The position numbers and the translations under genes are program-made. 64,000 nucleotides of DNA, taken from Adiantum capillus-veneris (taxonomy: Eukaryota > Streptophyta > Polypodiopsida > Polypodiales > Pteridaceae). The stretch lies in the NCBI GenBank assembly GCA_014529385.2, contig CM043952.1, positions 54,766,119 to 54,830,118 of the forward strand, in the 5' to 3' direction. A model generated the notes under the pieces. The model was not told the origin of the DNA and made no database searches. It worked only from the letters and a program-made list of their open reading frames with translations. This document shows, piece after piece, positions 22,603-34,746 of this stretch (its first letter is position 1; each line of letters opens with the position of its first letter).

Positions 22603-25282
22603 TTGGACAATGAGTACCAACCATTGATTAAGCGCAGTAAAACAAACACACATATACCTCCCGCTTCCATAGACACGCTCAGAGCTCAGGGAGCTAAACA
22701 CATAGATATCTGGACGAGAGGCTCTCTCTACCCTAAGAATCCAATGACTAATGCGTCTCCACCGTTTGTCAATCCTACAAGCTTATTGACCTTTGCTAGT
22801 GATGGAGAAAAGGGCCTTCTGGGTTATTGTAAATCTCTTACAAGAGAAGCTGAAACTTACAAGAGCATTCTCCAAGCTCAACAATGTGAGATTGTTCGCC
22901 TTTCACATTTACATTCTACAGATCAGGTTACCATTTTGCAACATAAAACAGAGGTACAAGAACTGAAAGGAAAGGTGCGAAGTTGTCAAATGAAGGACAC
23001 CATCTTGGGTGGTCGTATCCGAAAGAAGAAATTGTGCAATCTTGAAACATTGCAGGTTGCATCAGGAGGTATCAAGAAAAGAATCCGAGCATTAAGGTGA
23101 TGCTTCTTGGTTGGCTACATTGTCTTAGTTAAGTAATCTTTTTGTTTTTTCTTGTTATGCATTGTTTTCATGTGCCTAAATAGTATTAGTGAAGCAAATT
23201 TTCTGTTATTTACTTATGCATTGTCTTCATGTAGAGATTCAATCTATCCTGACAAGGAAAACATTGACCCCAAAGCCAATATAGGAAAGAGATTGAAGCC
23301 ACTTATAAGTAGAAGCCTGGCAGCAGATATAGTACATGACAAGAAGTTTAAGGTCCTACAACGAAATGTAGTGGACCGCTTTATTTCAGAGAACTCAGTG
23401 CCTGGAAAAGAGATACAAGGCACACTTGATTCACTTGGTGTAAGCAAAAGAGGATATTCGGCTATCCAAAAGTCTGTCTCATCCATCTTTGTTAAGAAGG
23501 GTATAAAATCCAAACTTCTACCATCAGCCTCAAGTGTTTGGAAAGAGAGGCTTCAGCTTAACGAGGCACAGGGAGACTATCTTGGACAACCCTTTCATAT
23601 TAAAGCAACTTACAGTGGCCATGGAGCAAACATGGCATATGATGAGTTCAATAATATTTTTATGGACCTGCGGATATTACAGAAGAGAATGGTGGAGTTT
23701 TACAACATCACATTTGAAGAGTCACGAGGGGTATTACATTTTGTGTTAAAACTGGATGAGTGTGAGCTTGTTAAAGAGAAAAAGCTAGAGCGTGTTACTA
23801 TTACTTTAATGAATAGAGCCCTCTCAAAGTGTCCCAGTGATGATCCTTTATATTTTAGTGTTCAATCAGAATCTAACATATGGTGGCTTGGTGCGTTTGA
23901 GGTAAGCGAGATTCTCAGGTAAGCTCAAATGTTCACATCTACTTAAGTCTCATTTATTTTGTGTTGCAGGTAAAGAAAGAAGATCATGAGATTCTATATT
24001 GGGTGTTCCATCGAACTAATATTCCGGAGGTGATTGATTGACAGACTAACCAGGGAGAGGTACTACGTCTAGATGGAATGGGAGACTTTCAAGTTCAGTG
24101 GCATCTTGCAGGTGACCTCAAAACATTAAAGTGCATGTATAATTGTGGAATGGGTGCAATGGCAAAGTCGCAGTGTTTGTTCTTCATGGAGCCTGCAAAG
24201 GTCATGGACCCAAAGTGGTGGAGAAAAGCTCCAACACGTCACATTGAGGATTCTGCTTTTCGACCGGTTTTGAAAATACCACTTGTGAATGTCCACATTT
24301 GTACAATGCATGCCCTTTGTAGAATTGTGGAGAAATTGGTCTACTTATACATCGGGTTTGCTTGGAAGATTAAGAACTCGGCAGAACGACAAGTAGCCCT
24401 GCAGTGCTTAGAAATGGTATTGTCGGATATGGGGCTTCATGGTGGCAATGTGAAAATCTAGCGGGATGAAAAGAGATCAACTGCTGAGAAGGATGTCCCA
24501 TGCAAACCATCCATCGGTGGGGTGAAGGCACGGAGGTTTTTATCTAAGCCCCAAGGTACAAGAGATCCGAAGCTAACAAAACATGGAAAAATATATAACA
24601 CATCTTATGTTAGCAAGGTAGAGTATCAGAGCTGGAAAAAGCTACATATTGCAGTCAAAGACCAAGAACCAACTACTCGTAACGCGAAGGCTGAGGTTTG
24701 GCGATCAATAGACATCCTATTTTTGATGTGCGACAAAGATGACTGGTCACAAGGTGATATGAACAAGTTCAAGGAAAATCTCAACCTTCTGAAAAAATCA
24801 TTCAAGACAGCATGGACAGACACCTAGATTACTCACTACATGGTATTATCGTGTATTTCATTCTCTCTTATGTGCAAATATGTGACTGTAAAACATTCTA
24901 ACTAATCTGTTTTCATATCCAGCACATCATCTTCAATCATTTACCATATTTTATACAAAAGTATGGGAACCCGGCAATATGGAATACCCAAGGGATGGAA
25001 AAGTCTCATTACATGGCGAGAAATGCTTATTTCAGGCACACACGACATGGTGGCTTTCGAATCAAGGCTAACAGTTTGAGAGAACTATTTGAATGGTTCT
25101 ATCGTAGAATCATTCATTGAATGCAGGCAAAAGAAGTCTTGGCAAATTCAGCAACAGCACAAGCCATCAGACATTTACAACAACAAAAAGTTAAAAGATC
25201 AATGGCATACAACAACTCCGGAGCTCGTGAAAGTCAACGAAGGTGGAGAGAGACAATGGTGTATGTGAATCACAAGTGGAGA
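22603..25282 (+). pseudogene. Transposase-like gene (DDE-type suspected) with introns
   Basis: Exon 1 (about 22,603-23,098) ends in a coiled coil. Exon 2 (about 23,235-23,921) contains LKLDECELVKEK. The next exon runs from about 23,970 to 24,826, with HLAGDLKTLK, VHICTMHALCRIVEKLV, LHGGNVKI and KPSIGGVKARRFLS. The last part (about 24,922-25,282) reads HLPYFIQKYG, NTQGMEKSHYMARNAY and TRHGGF. From memory this layout (Asp..GGD/AGD..LHA.LRI..QG.E+) resembles an uncharacterised transposon-associated RNase H-fold family; Asp at 23,755, Asp at 24,114 and Glu at 24,998 are candidate catalytic residues. In-frame TGA (24,039 and 25,118) and TAG (24,459) disable it. Function is inferred from architecture and from its place inside inverted repeats. 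Confidence 0.6.
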
Positions 25283-25357
25283 AAGATACTCTGAGTGGAT
25301 GACATTGTACAAAATTTATGTAATACATGATCTTATACAATTGCTACTTGAAGTGTA

Positions 25358-27205
<1,848 letters not shown>

Positions 27206-27352
27206 AAGCTTTGGGTCTGGTTTCAGCCTCTTCTGCCTACTGGACCTTAATCCTATTCATCAGGAAACATGACAAGTCTCACTCTCTCTCTCTCTCCAGA
27301 TATATATATATATATATCTGTCTCTCACCAAAGCACAAACAAAAACACACAT

Positions 27353-27410
<58 letters not shown>

Positions 27411-27434
27411 AAGAACACTACAAAAATACACATA

Positions 27435-27481
<47 letters not shown>

Positions 27482-27492
27482 TATGTGTCTAT

Positions 27493-27559
27493 TTGTACTA
27501 AAGGCGCGCAAGGACGAAAACGTGCTTTTTGCAACTCTCTACGCGCGCCTTAAGTACAA
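27493..27559. repeat. GGCGCGC inverted unit 1 (67 bp)
   Basis: The arms TTGTACTAAAGGCGCGC and, inverted, TTGTACTTAAGGCGCGC match at 16 of 17 positions around a 33-bp centre with AAAACGTGCTTTTTG. A partial copy of the same unit follows at about 27,569-27,600. Confidence 0.8.
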
Positions 27560-27611
27560 TTGAGGGAAAGGCGCATAAGGATGTAAACGTGCTTTTTGAG
27601 AGAGTCATAAC

Positions 27612-27676
27612 TATACTATAGGCGCGCGGAGAGAGCTGCAACCAGTGTTTGGTTGGCTCTGCGCGCCGTTCGTAAC
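27612..27676. repeat. GGCGCGC inverted unit 2
   Basis: The left arm TACTATAGGCGCGC (27,614) and right arm GCGCGCCGTTCGTAA (27,661) are imperfect inverted copies. The centre contains AACCAGTGT, also found in unit 3. Confidence 0.65.
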
Positions 27677-27823
27677 GGGGACAGAGAGGGGAGGGAGAGA
27701 GAGAATGTGTATATCTCTGTGTGTGTGTCTGTGTGTATGTGTGTGTGTGTCTCTGTCTATGGAAGTATGTGTTGGAAGTATGTGTTGAGGTGTGTGTTGA
27801 ACAACAGTCTGGGTTTTTCGTTG

Positions 27824-27895
<72 letters not shown>

Positions 27896-28441
27896 TTGTA
27901 CCAACTGTTGGAAATACAGAGAGAAAGAGTGAGAGATCACCTTTTGTTGGTGGGGTTTGCAGAAACTCCAAGGGAGGTGTCTCCTCCATTGCTTTTGGTA
28001 TGTCAAACTGACTCTGTCTCTCTCCCTCCCTCTCTCTCTCTCTCTGAGAGTAAGGAGTCCCTCTCTCTATATCTCTCTCAATCTGTGTCTCTCCCTCTCT
28101 CTATCTCTCTCACAATCTGTTCTCTCTTTCTCTCTTTTTGTCTCTCTATCACTCTCTCTCTCTCTCTCTCTTTAGCACTCTCTCTCTTTCTATGGCTCTC
28201 TCTCTCTCTCTCTCGCTCTCTCACTCTCTCTCTCTCTCTCTCTCCCTATTGTTCTCTCTCTTTCTCTCTCTCAAAATCACACTTATAACGGATACACACG
28301 GCGGCGCCCCACGTGTTACTATAAATTAGAGTATAATTGCATGTTGTCACACGTGCGGTCATTATTGAGACCGTATACTTTTGTACGTCATATATAGAGG
28401 TCAAGAGAGAGAAAAACCACGCCTCGTGAAAGAGAGTGAGT

Positions 28442-28516
<75 letters not shown>

Positions 28517-28679
28517 CAAGAGCCGTCGTCTGCGTCTCGGACAGCAAGCTAACCCATCGACATAACGAAGGTCTGCCTCTCCCTCTGCCTTTGCCTCTAT
28601 CTCTCTGTCTCTCTCTGTTTCTGTCACAGTACCAAGCTCAGTCTTAACAAACAACACACACACAAACAGTCACAAACAC

Positions 28680-28717
<38 letters not shown>

Positions 28718-28912
28718 AACACACAGACACACATATAAAACATACACACACACACACACACACAAATATAACATACACACACACAGACACACACACACAC
28801 ACACATAGAGAGAGACACACACACACAAATCACAAACACACACACACACACACACACACAAATATAACTTACACACACACACACACACAAATACAGACAC
28901 ACACACACACAT

Positions 28913-28964
<52 letters not shown>

Positions 28965-28967
<3 letters not shown>

Positions 28968-29026
28968 CAAAGGTGCGCGTAGAGAGGCATAACCAGTGTG
29001 CATGTCTCTATGCGCGCTGTTAGTAC
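28965..29026. repeat. GGCGCGC-type inverted unit 3
   Basis: The arms TACCAAAGGTGCGCG and, inverted, TACTAACAGCGCGCA are an imperfect match. The centre has CATAACCAGTGTGCATG. It directly abuts a (CT)n run. Confidence 0.6.
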
Positions 29027-29078
29027 TGTGCATTGACCAGTGTATGTCAGAGTGTTATAGAGAGAGGATGTAAGGCGG

Positions 29079-29133
<55 letters not shown>

Positions 29134-29149
29134 TATTTCTTTTACCTTA

Positions 29150-29211
29150 TACTAACGACGCGCGGAGGTGTTTGTTGAGGTCAAAACGTGCTCCACGCGC
29201 GCCTTTAGTAA
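29150..29211. repeat. GGCGCGC-type inverted unit 4
   Basis: The left arm TACTAACGACGCGCG and right arm CGCGCGCCTTTAGTA are an imperfect inverted match. The centre has CAAAACGTGCTCCA, shared with unit 1. It lies about 150 bp upstream of the histone H3-like start codon. Confidence 0.65.
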
Positions 29212-29267
29212 TGGGCTCTCTCACTCTCTCTCTCTCTCTCTCTATTTAAATATGCTAAGCTATAGAA

Positions 29268-29337
<70 letters not shown>

Positions 29338-29360
29338 CTCTTCTTTTTGTGTACAGTGAA

Positions 29361-32116
29361 ATGGCTAGAACAAAAGCCACTGCAAGGAAGGCAGGCAAGG
29401 GACCATGATTAGCATCTAAAGCAAGTAGCAGATCTGCAACCCCAAAGAAAAGACCTGGAAAACCCAATAAAATTCTGAAAGGGCCAAGGGTGAAGAAGTT
29501 ACAAACCTGCATGGGACTTTTCATAGAAATTAGAAAGGCACAGAAATGTGTAGATCTATGCATACCAAAGCTGCCCTTTCAGAGGATGGTGAGGTCCATA
29601 TGTGAAGAAGCTACCTGGGGCACCAAAGGTGGAAGGTGGTGGCATTAATGGCTCTACAAGAAGCAGCAGAGGACTTCCTACTGGAGTACTTCAGTGACAT
29701 GACCATTGTTGCAGCCCATGCCCACAGGGTTACTATAATGGACAAAGATAGTGAGACACTGAAAAGAATAAGGTGGAGGTATGACAAACTACTGGTCCCC
29801 AATGTCTGCAAGGATAAGAAAATGAGGGAAATTTTGTTATACCCCCCGGAGCTAGTGCCACAACTCACAGTTGTAGATGTCACACATGATGTGAATACAA
29901 GGGCAAGGGCAGAGACTATTGCTCGCCAAACAGAGGACATGAGGGAAGCAGAGCTTAAGGAGAAAGCAAAAGTAGCATTGGAGTCCCAGAGGCAAACAGA
30001 ATGCAATGTGACCCTGTCCATAGAGGCAAGCAATCAAGAAACTCTACTTTCAATGAAGGATGGTTTGCTTGCAGAGATACCATTTGTAGATGGAGCCAGA
30101 AAGCTATCTCTGGAAAAAGTGGACATTAATTTATTGCAGAATCCAGATGCTCAGATTTCAGACACAATTATCTATGCTTGTCTTAAGTAAGTGTTACTAT
30201 CTTGCTAGCTTTGAAAACTCAGATAATAGGTTTGCTAACTCAGGTAGAGTCACACAGAGGTGTTTCTTCTTGATCCACAAATGTCATTGATTATTAGACA
30301 AAAGAACAGTCCATCTGGGACCTTTGAGAGTTGGTTTCTCCACTGTGCTATGCTGGAAGTTACTGCCATCATCTTTCCATATGAGAACAACCATCACTGG
30401 AGTCTCATATGCCTTGATGTTGACCAACCAGCAGTGTGGGTGTTCAATTCAATAAAAGGAACCCACCCTGAAATTAGGCTGTAAGTGTTTTGTATCAGAA
30501 AGTGTTTCTTATAGATATCCATGTAAATTTGAAGCCTCATGCTAACATCTTGACATTGCTTTGTGCATTTGTATAAAGAGGTTGTTGCTTGCCTATGGCA
30601 AGCTATGTGGAAGGTATGAACTATACAAGGCCCCAATCAAAGATGTACCTGTCCCAAATCAAACTGATGGAAATTCTTGCGGCTGGAGATGTCTTCTCCA
30701 TGCAGAATATGTCCTGCAAAGCTACTTTGCATTAAAACCTTTCATGACTAAGGTACCCATTTGGCAATGCATTCAGTTAGTTTTGGTTTAGTCTATAAAA
30801 GAATTCTCACCATGTGGTCTTTCAATTTTGCAGAGTGCTTTAAAAAACTACACATATGATTATTTGCAAAGATACCGGGTAAGTTTAATACAACACCTGC
30901 TTACTATGTCTAGCCCCAGAGAGCTTGAAGATAGCAGCTTGGATGACCGCACTATTGATCTAACAAAACATGACGTGCCACCACGACAAACCCCTGCATC
31001 CGATACAGTGGAATCACAACGGGCCGAGGGGGTCATATCAGCAGAAGATGAAAGAGCCGAGGATGAGGAAAGGTCAAATGAGCATATGGAAGGTGCTAGT
31101 GTACAACCAGAGGAGACAATGAAAGAGCCAAGTCAGCCACTGGAGGAGCCAAAAGAGCCTATGGCTGAAACCCAAGATGAGGAAAGCAAGCCTATAGATG
31201 AGCAAAAGGATATGGATGAGGAAAGCAGGCCTAGGGATGAGCAAATTGATATGGATCAGGCAAGGATGTATGAGGCAAGCCGGTCAACCGAGGGAGAGGA
31301 AAAGACCTTGGAGGAAACCTTGAATGAGGTAGAAAGAGCCATGGGGGAGACCCCTGATGAAGATGTGAATGATGACTATGAAGATAAAGCAGAGGAGAGC
31401 AACAACGACATGAACACTACAGAGACCCAGTATGGACCCTTGCTACCTGTAGATACGGTTGTTGCGGTAATGTCTATTCAAGTATGGCAAAATATGTTCA
31501 GCTTCTAACTACTTATATGTACTTGTCAACTTTTACAGAGGTTGATTATCTTGGACGTCAATGGATTGCTGCTGATGTGGGTGCCTCTCGGTGACACAGA
31601 ACCCTTTGAGGATTTGCAAACGTTTCGGATGGGAACTTGTCGAGTCGTGGTTCCCGAGTCGTGGTTTATCCAGGAACCAAGGAATTTATTCAGTTTCTTC
31701 TTCCGCGCTTCAGAGTTGCCATATGGTCTTCAATGCAAAGGCAAAACTTGTCGCCACTAGTTACAATAGTTTGCAGTGTATGCCACGCTCACACGTCAGT
31801 TTTTGCCTTTTTGTATGATCAAAGAAAATGCGTTACCATTGAGGTCCACTACCACCCTAAAAAACCACACTTACCTCTTTTGTAAAAACCGTTTAGCCAA
31901 ATTGGTGTACCCTTTGATGCAACTAATACACTACTGATTGATGATACTCCTGAAAAGGGAGAACTAAATCCGCCGGGAACAACTATCTCACCACCTTCTT
32001 TCGAGGGGCATTCCTTCAATTTTTACCTTGAAGACATTCTGATTCCATACTTACAGAAATTGTATCTCAGTCCATTGTTCACAGACGAGTTTGTACTTTC
32101 TAATGAACTAAGATGA
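29361..32116 (+). pseudogene. Histone H3 - Ulp1 protease - FCP1-like HAD phosphatase fusion gene
   Basis: Exon 1 starts ATG at 29,361 with ARTKATARKAGKGP, a histone H3 tail start. The H3 fold follows: EIRKAQ, IPKLPFQRMVR, ALQEAAEDFLLEYF and HAHRVTIMDKD to about 29,775. A charged helical linker runs to 30,190. Exons near 30,244-30,481 and 30,580-30,750 form a Ulp1/C48 cysteine protease: HHWSLICLDVD, then VFNSI, then PNQTDGNSCGWRCLL with Gln six residues before the catalytic Cys. An acidic Glu/Asp-repeat linker (30,900-31,440) leads to an FCP1-like HAD domain: LIILDVNGLLL, YPGTKEFIQF, VAIWSSM, FAFLYDQRKC and NTLLIDDTPEKGELNP. Breaks: TGA at 29,406, a frameshift near 29,610, a 14-bp duplication at 31,648-31,675, and others near 31,880. 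The parts' functions are from their families; the fusion's role is unknown. Confidence 0.8.
31648..31675 (+). repeat. 14-bp tandem duplication that shifts the HAD frame
   Basis: CGAGTCGTGGTTCC is followed directly by CGAGTCGTGGTTTA. Fourteen bases is not a multiple of three, and the HAD motifs before and after it are in different frames. Confidence 0.8.
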
Positions 32117-32146
32117 CTCTTCTATCATGTCTTTGTCTTGTCTAAC

Positions 32147-32149
<3 letters not shown>

Positions 32150-32215
<66 letters not shown>
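32150..32215. repeat. (GA)n microsatellite after the fusion gene
   Basis: About 33 GA units, just downstream of the TGA that ends the HAD domain frame. Confidence 0.95.
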
Positions 32216-32219
<4 letters not shown>

Positions 32220-32398
32220 ACATGGTAAAGAAATGTATTTCAAGCACACTTTTTCACAGGGCACAATTGAAAAATGAGCTCAATAAACTTCATGTATTGA
32301 AAGTCATTTGTATACACTTGGGTTCACAAGAATATCTGTTACATTGACACTACTTCAACCCGACCATCCAACTCTTTGCACAAAATATCTTTTTCCCT

Positions 32399-33759
32399 TC
32401 ACCGCATCACCTTACGGCCAGCTAGGAAAAAGGAAAAATCTGATAGGTCCTTGTCCATTGACTCTTCAATTATGTTATGCCGCAAATGCTGAAGACTGCA
32501 TAGCTCCCTTATTGTAACCACCAACAGTAGGCCATGCTCTTTATCAATCACTTCCACATCCACAACAGGATTATCTTCCAAACCTGCAGAAACCTGGTCC
32601 ATAGGAATGTACTTACTGTTGAGCATTTGTGATCGCATATACCAAAACGAGAGTAACAGTGATTGGCTTGCAATCATGTACTTGACAACTAGAGTATCAA
32701 GCGCGACCTCGCACCGTAAACCAATCTCTTCCTTTGCATACCATCCTCTGTCAAGAAGTTTGTCACAGGATGACTGCTGAAATGACTTGCACATGAACAT
32801 AGTTTTCGTAACACGGATGTTGTAGCTATGAAACAGCTCTATGAAGAGTGCAACAGGACAAAAGTTTGCAATTCTAACCAGTTTGGTGGGAATAGAGCTA
32901 CGTAGAGACCTTTGTATATCCTTGTAGAGCTTACTTCGCATTGCCTCCACCATTGTTTCCTCGGGGACTGGCTAGTCCACAGTGTTCCAATCGGTTGGTA
33001 GAGGCACTTTCACCAACATGCCATTCTTATTCCCTGAGCTGAGTTGGTAGAAGTGGTCATAAAAAAATATTCCCTCATCAGCCAGTCTTATGCTGCTCCT
33101 CCCTGAATACTGTAGAGAACCAATGTGGGCATGAACAACATGGAAGAGGCCTATTATGCACTCCACAGGCTCCCATTGCTCATAAGAAGAGGGATAAACA
33201 TCTGCAATATATATAAGAAGAGTTAAACTAAGAGTATCAATAAGTACAAATGACAAATCTAATGTAATTGAGCTGTGAAGAATGGAGACATTGCTCATAA
33301 CAAGCGGGAGAAACATTGCAAAATATATAAGAAAAGTTATAATGAGAGTATCAGTAAGTTCACATGTCAAGAGTACTTACAATTGCAACGTGGTTGATGT
33401 ATATCTGATACATTTCCACCGTTTGCTATCACATCTGGATGGGTAAACACATGCTGAACAAGAACTTCCTTTACAGATCTTTTGCCGATTTCAACTTTGA
33501 AATCCAACACTCTGGCCTTCCATGCTGAGCGGTAAACGTTGATACCACTAGACCTCTTGGGTCTTCTTGGTTGCATGAGGACCCATGAACCTTTGTTTAT
33601 CCTTTGTCCAACCCATTGGTTCTCTGCACTTATTGAAGTTGATATTGTAATTGAGTATATACTACTACTTGGCCTTCTAGGCAAAGTGCAGTTGTTGGTT
33701 GTTGGTGTGAGAGACAGTAAACACCTGGAGCCTCTTGGGCGAGAAGACGTGGAAGCCAT
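32399..33759 (-). pseudogene. Unrecognised transposon gene 4
   Basis: Exon 1 starts ATG at 33,759 and reads a Ser/Thr-rich start, then VGQRINKGSWVLMQPRRPKR, VYRSAWKARVLDFKVEIGKR and VKEVLVQHVFTHPDV. A GT..AG intron (about 33,200-33,380) holds an imperfect 117-bp tandem duplication. Exon 2 carries WEPVECIIGLFHVVHAHIG and FYDHFYQLSSG, a TAG at 32,972-32,974, then PVPEETMVEAMRSKLYKDIQ and ELFHSYNIRVTKTMF, ending at 32,399. I recognise no domain. It is convergent with the fusion gene and 355 bp from the right inverted repeat, so it belongs to the transposon. A structural or DNA-binding accessory role is possible but unsupported. Confidence 0.6.
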
Positions 33760-34080
33760 AGCTCTCAGAGAAAAGCTTTAGTGGAGGGAGATTCACTTTG
33801 AAAGCTATCTAATGGAGGGAAAGTGTTTTAGAATTCCAATATCTTGTGCGGGCTTAATGGTCACCCTCCAGTACGTTAATGACCATAAGAGAATATCAGA
33901 AGTGGGACCACATGCAAGCACCTAAAAGCTCGGTAAAAGGAAGGAAATTACGATGCTACAATCCTAGATTCGTGAAAGTTTTATGCTATTTTCCTATTTT
34001 TTGATTCTTTCCACGTACTTTCCTACGTAACGTAGCCTTCGTGCTCATTGGACGCGCTCTATTATTCTCTCTCTTCATAT

Positions 34081-34114
34081 GGCCCTCCAAATGACCTCTG
34101 AAATTTCCTAATGA
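34081..34114 (-). repeat. Right terminal inverted repeat of the 11.9-kb transposon
   Basis: Read on the minus strand it starts TCATTAGGAAATTTCAGAGG and ends GGAGGGCC. It matches the left end at 32 of 34 positions. Confidence 0.85.
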
Positions 34115-34734
34115 GACACTAACATAATGTCAATACTTAGGGAAGTGACTCGGATGGGGCACAAAGACTCTTTGAGATTGTCAATCTCAAGAAGTGAACC
34201 TAAATAATCTAACGCAACAACTCGACAAGCAAACCAACACTCAATGATCTTGGAAATCTGCCTATATCCTTTCTCACAACTCTAGGACATCACGCCATTT
34301 TGGCACTCAAACATAATGATAAAGCAACAAAACTTTAGGAGGAGTTCTAGGACACGTAGGGGCAATATCCTACCAAGTCTGGTCGCAATTCAACAAGTTA
34401 CCAAAATCCCAATCCATCATGAAAAGGTCTTGAAAAATGCAACAAAATTATCCAAAAAGGTCGTCCTATGGTCAAGGAACACTCTCTTATGGTCAAAATG
34501 GCTAAAAACAGTGATTTAAGCTCTCAAATTTGAAGATTAAGCTCACAGACGTGTATTTGCGAACCACAACAAAATTGACTAGTTGTGATGATTACAAGTT
34601 GGAGCTTCATAGTCGCTTGAGCGTATGTACAACAGAGCTCTTTCTTCTCTCAAGATAGGCCTTCTTTCACATTAAAGTTATTGACCTTTATACCTAGGGC
34701 ATTCTAAATGGCCAGTGGCCAGTTCATGGACACA
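34115..34734 (-). repeat. X-type LTR, main part (right of transposon)
   Basis: On the minus strand the LTR starts TGTGTCCATGAAC at 34,734, just after a purine tract, and runs to 34,115. It then resumes at 22,242 and ends at 22,202, about 661 bp in all. It matches 2,660-3,377 (for example CTTCTTTCACATTAAAG inverted). It lacks the first 176 bp of the plus-strand LTR. Confidence 0.75.
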
Positions 34735-34746
34735 TTCCCCCCTTAC
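34735..34746 (-). promoter_or_regulatory. Polypurine tract before the inverted LTR
   Basis: The minus strand reads GTAAGGGGGGAA directly before the LTR start, as expected for the second-strand primer of a gypsy element. Further AAGGGGGGA tracts occur at about 34,775, 34,867 and 35,117, in duplicated sequence. Confidence 0.65.

Larger units (their letters stand above)
27285..29337. repeat. Dense microsatellite block
   Basis: In about 2 kb there are (TA)n at 27,300, (TC)n at 27,355-27,408 and 27,429-27,478, (CA)n at 27,827-27,893, imperfect (TC)n at 28,011-28,272, (GA)n at 28,437-28,514, imperfect (CA)n at 28,655-28,912, (CT)n at 28,914-28,965, and (GA)n at 29,083-29,130 and 29,269-29,337. Long frames here are repeat translations, not genes. 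Small GC-rich inverted units lie between the runs (next entries). Confidence 0.95.

Noticed and set aside
27260-28912. Long frames rich in SLSLSL, RERERE, THTHTH or VCVCVC
   Set aside because: They are translations of (TC)n, (GA)n and (CA)n microsatellites on both strands.
29361-29780. A separate host histone H3 gene
   Set aside because: The sequence is too divergent from H3, contains a stop and a frameshift, and runs straight into the protease-coding exons inside a transposon.
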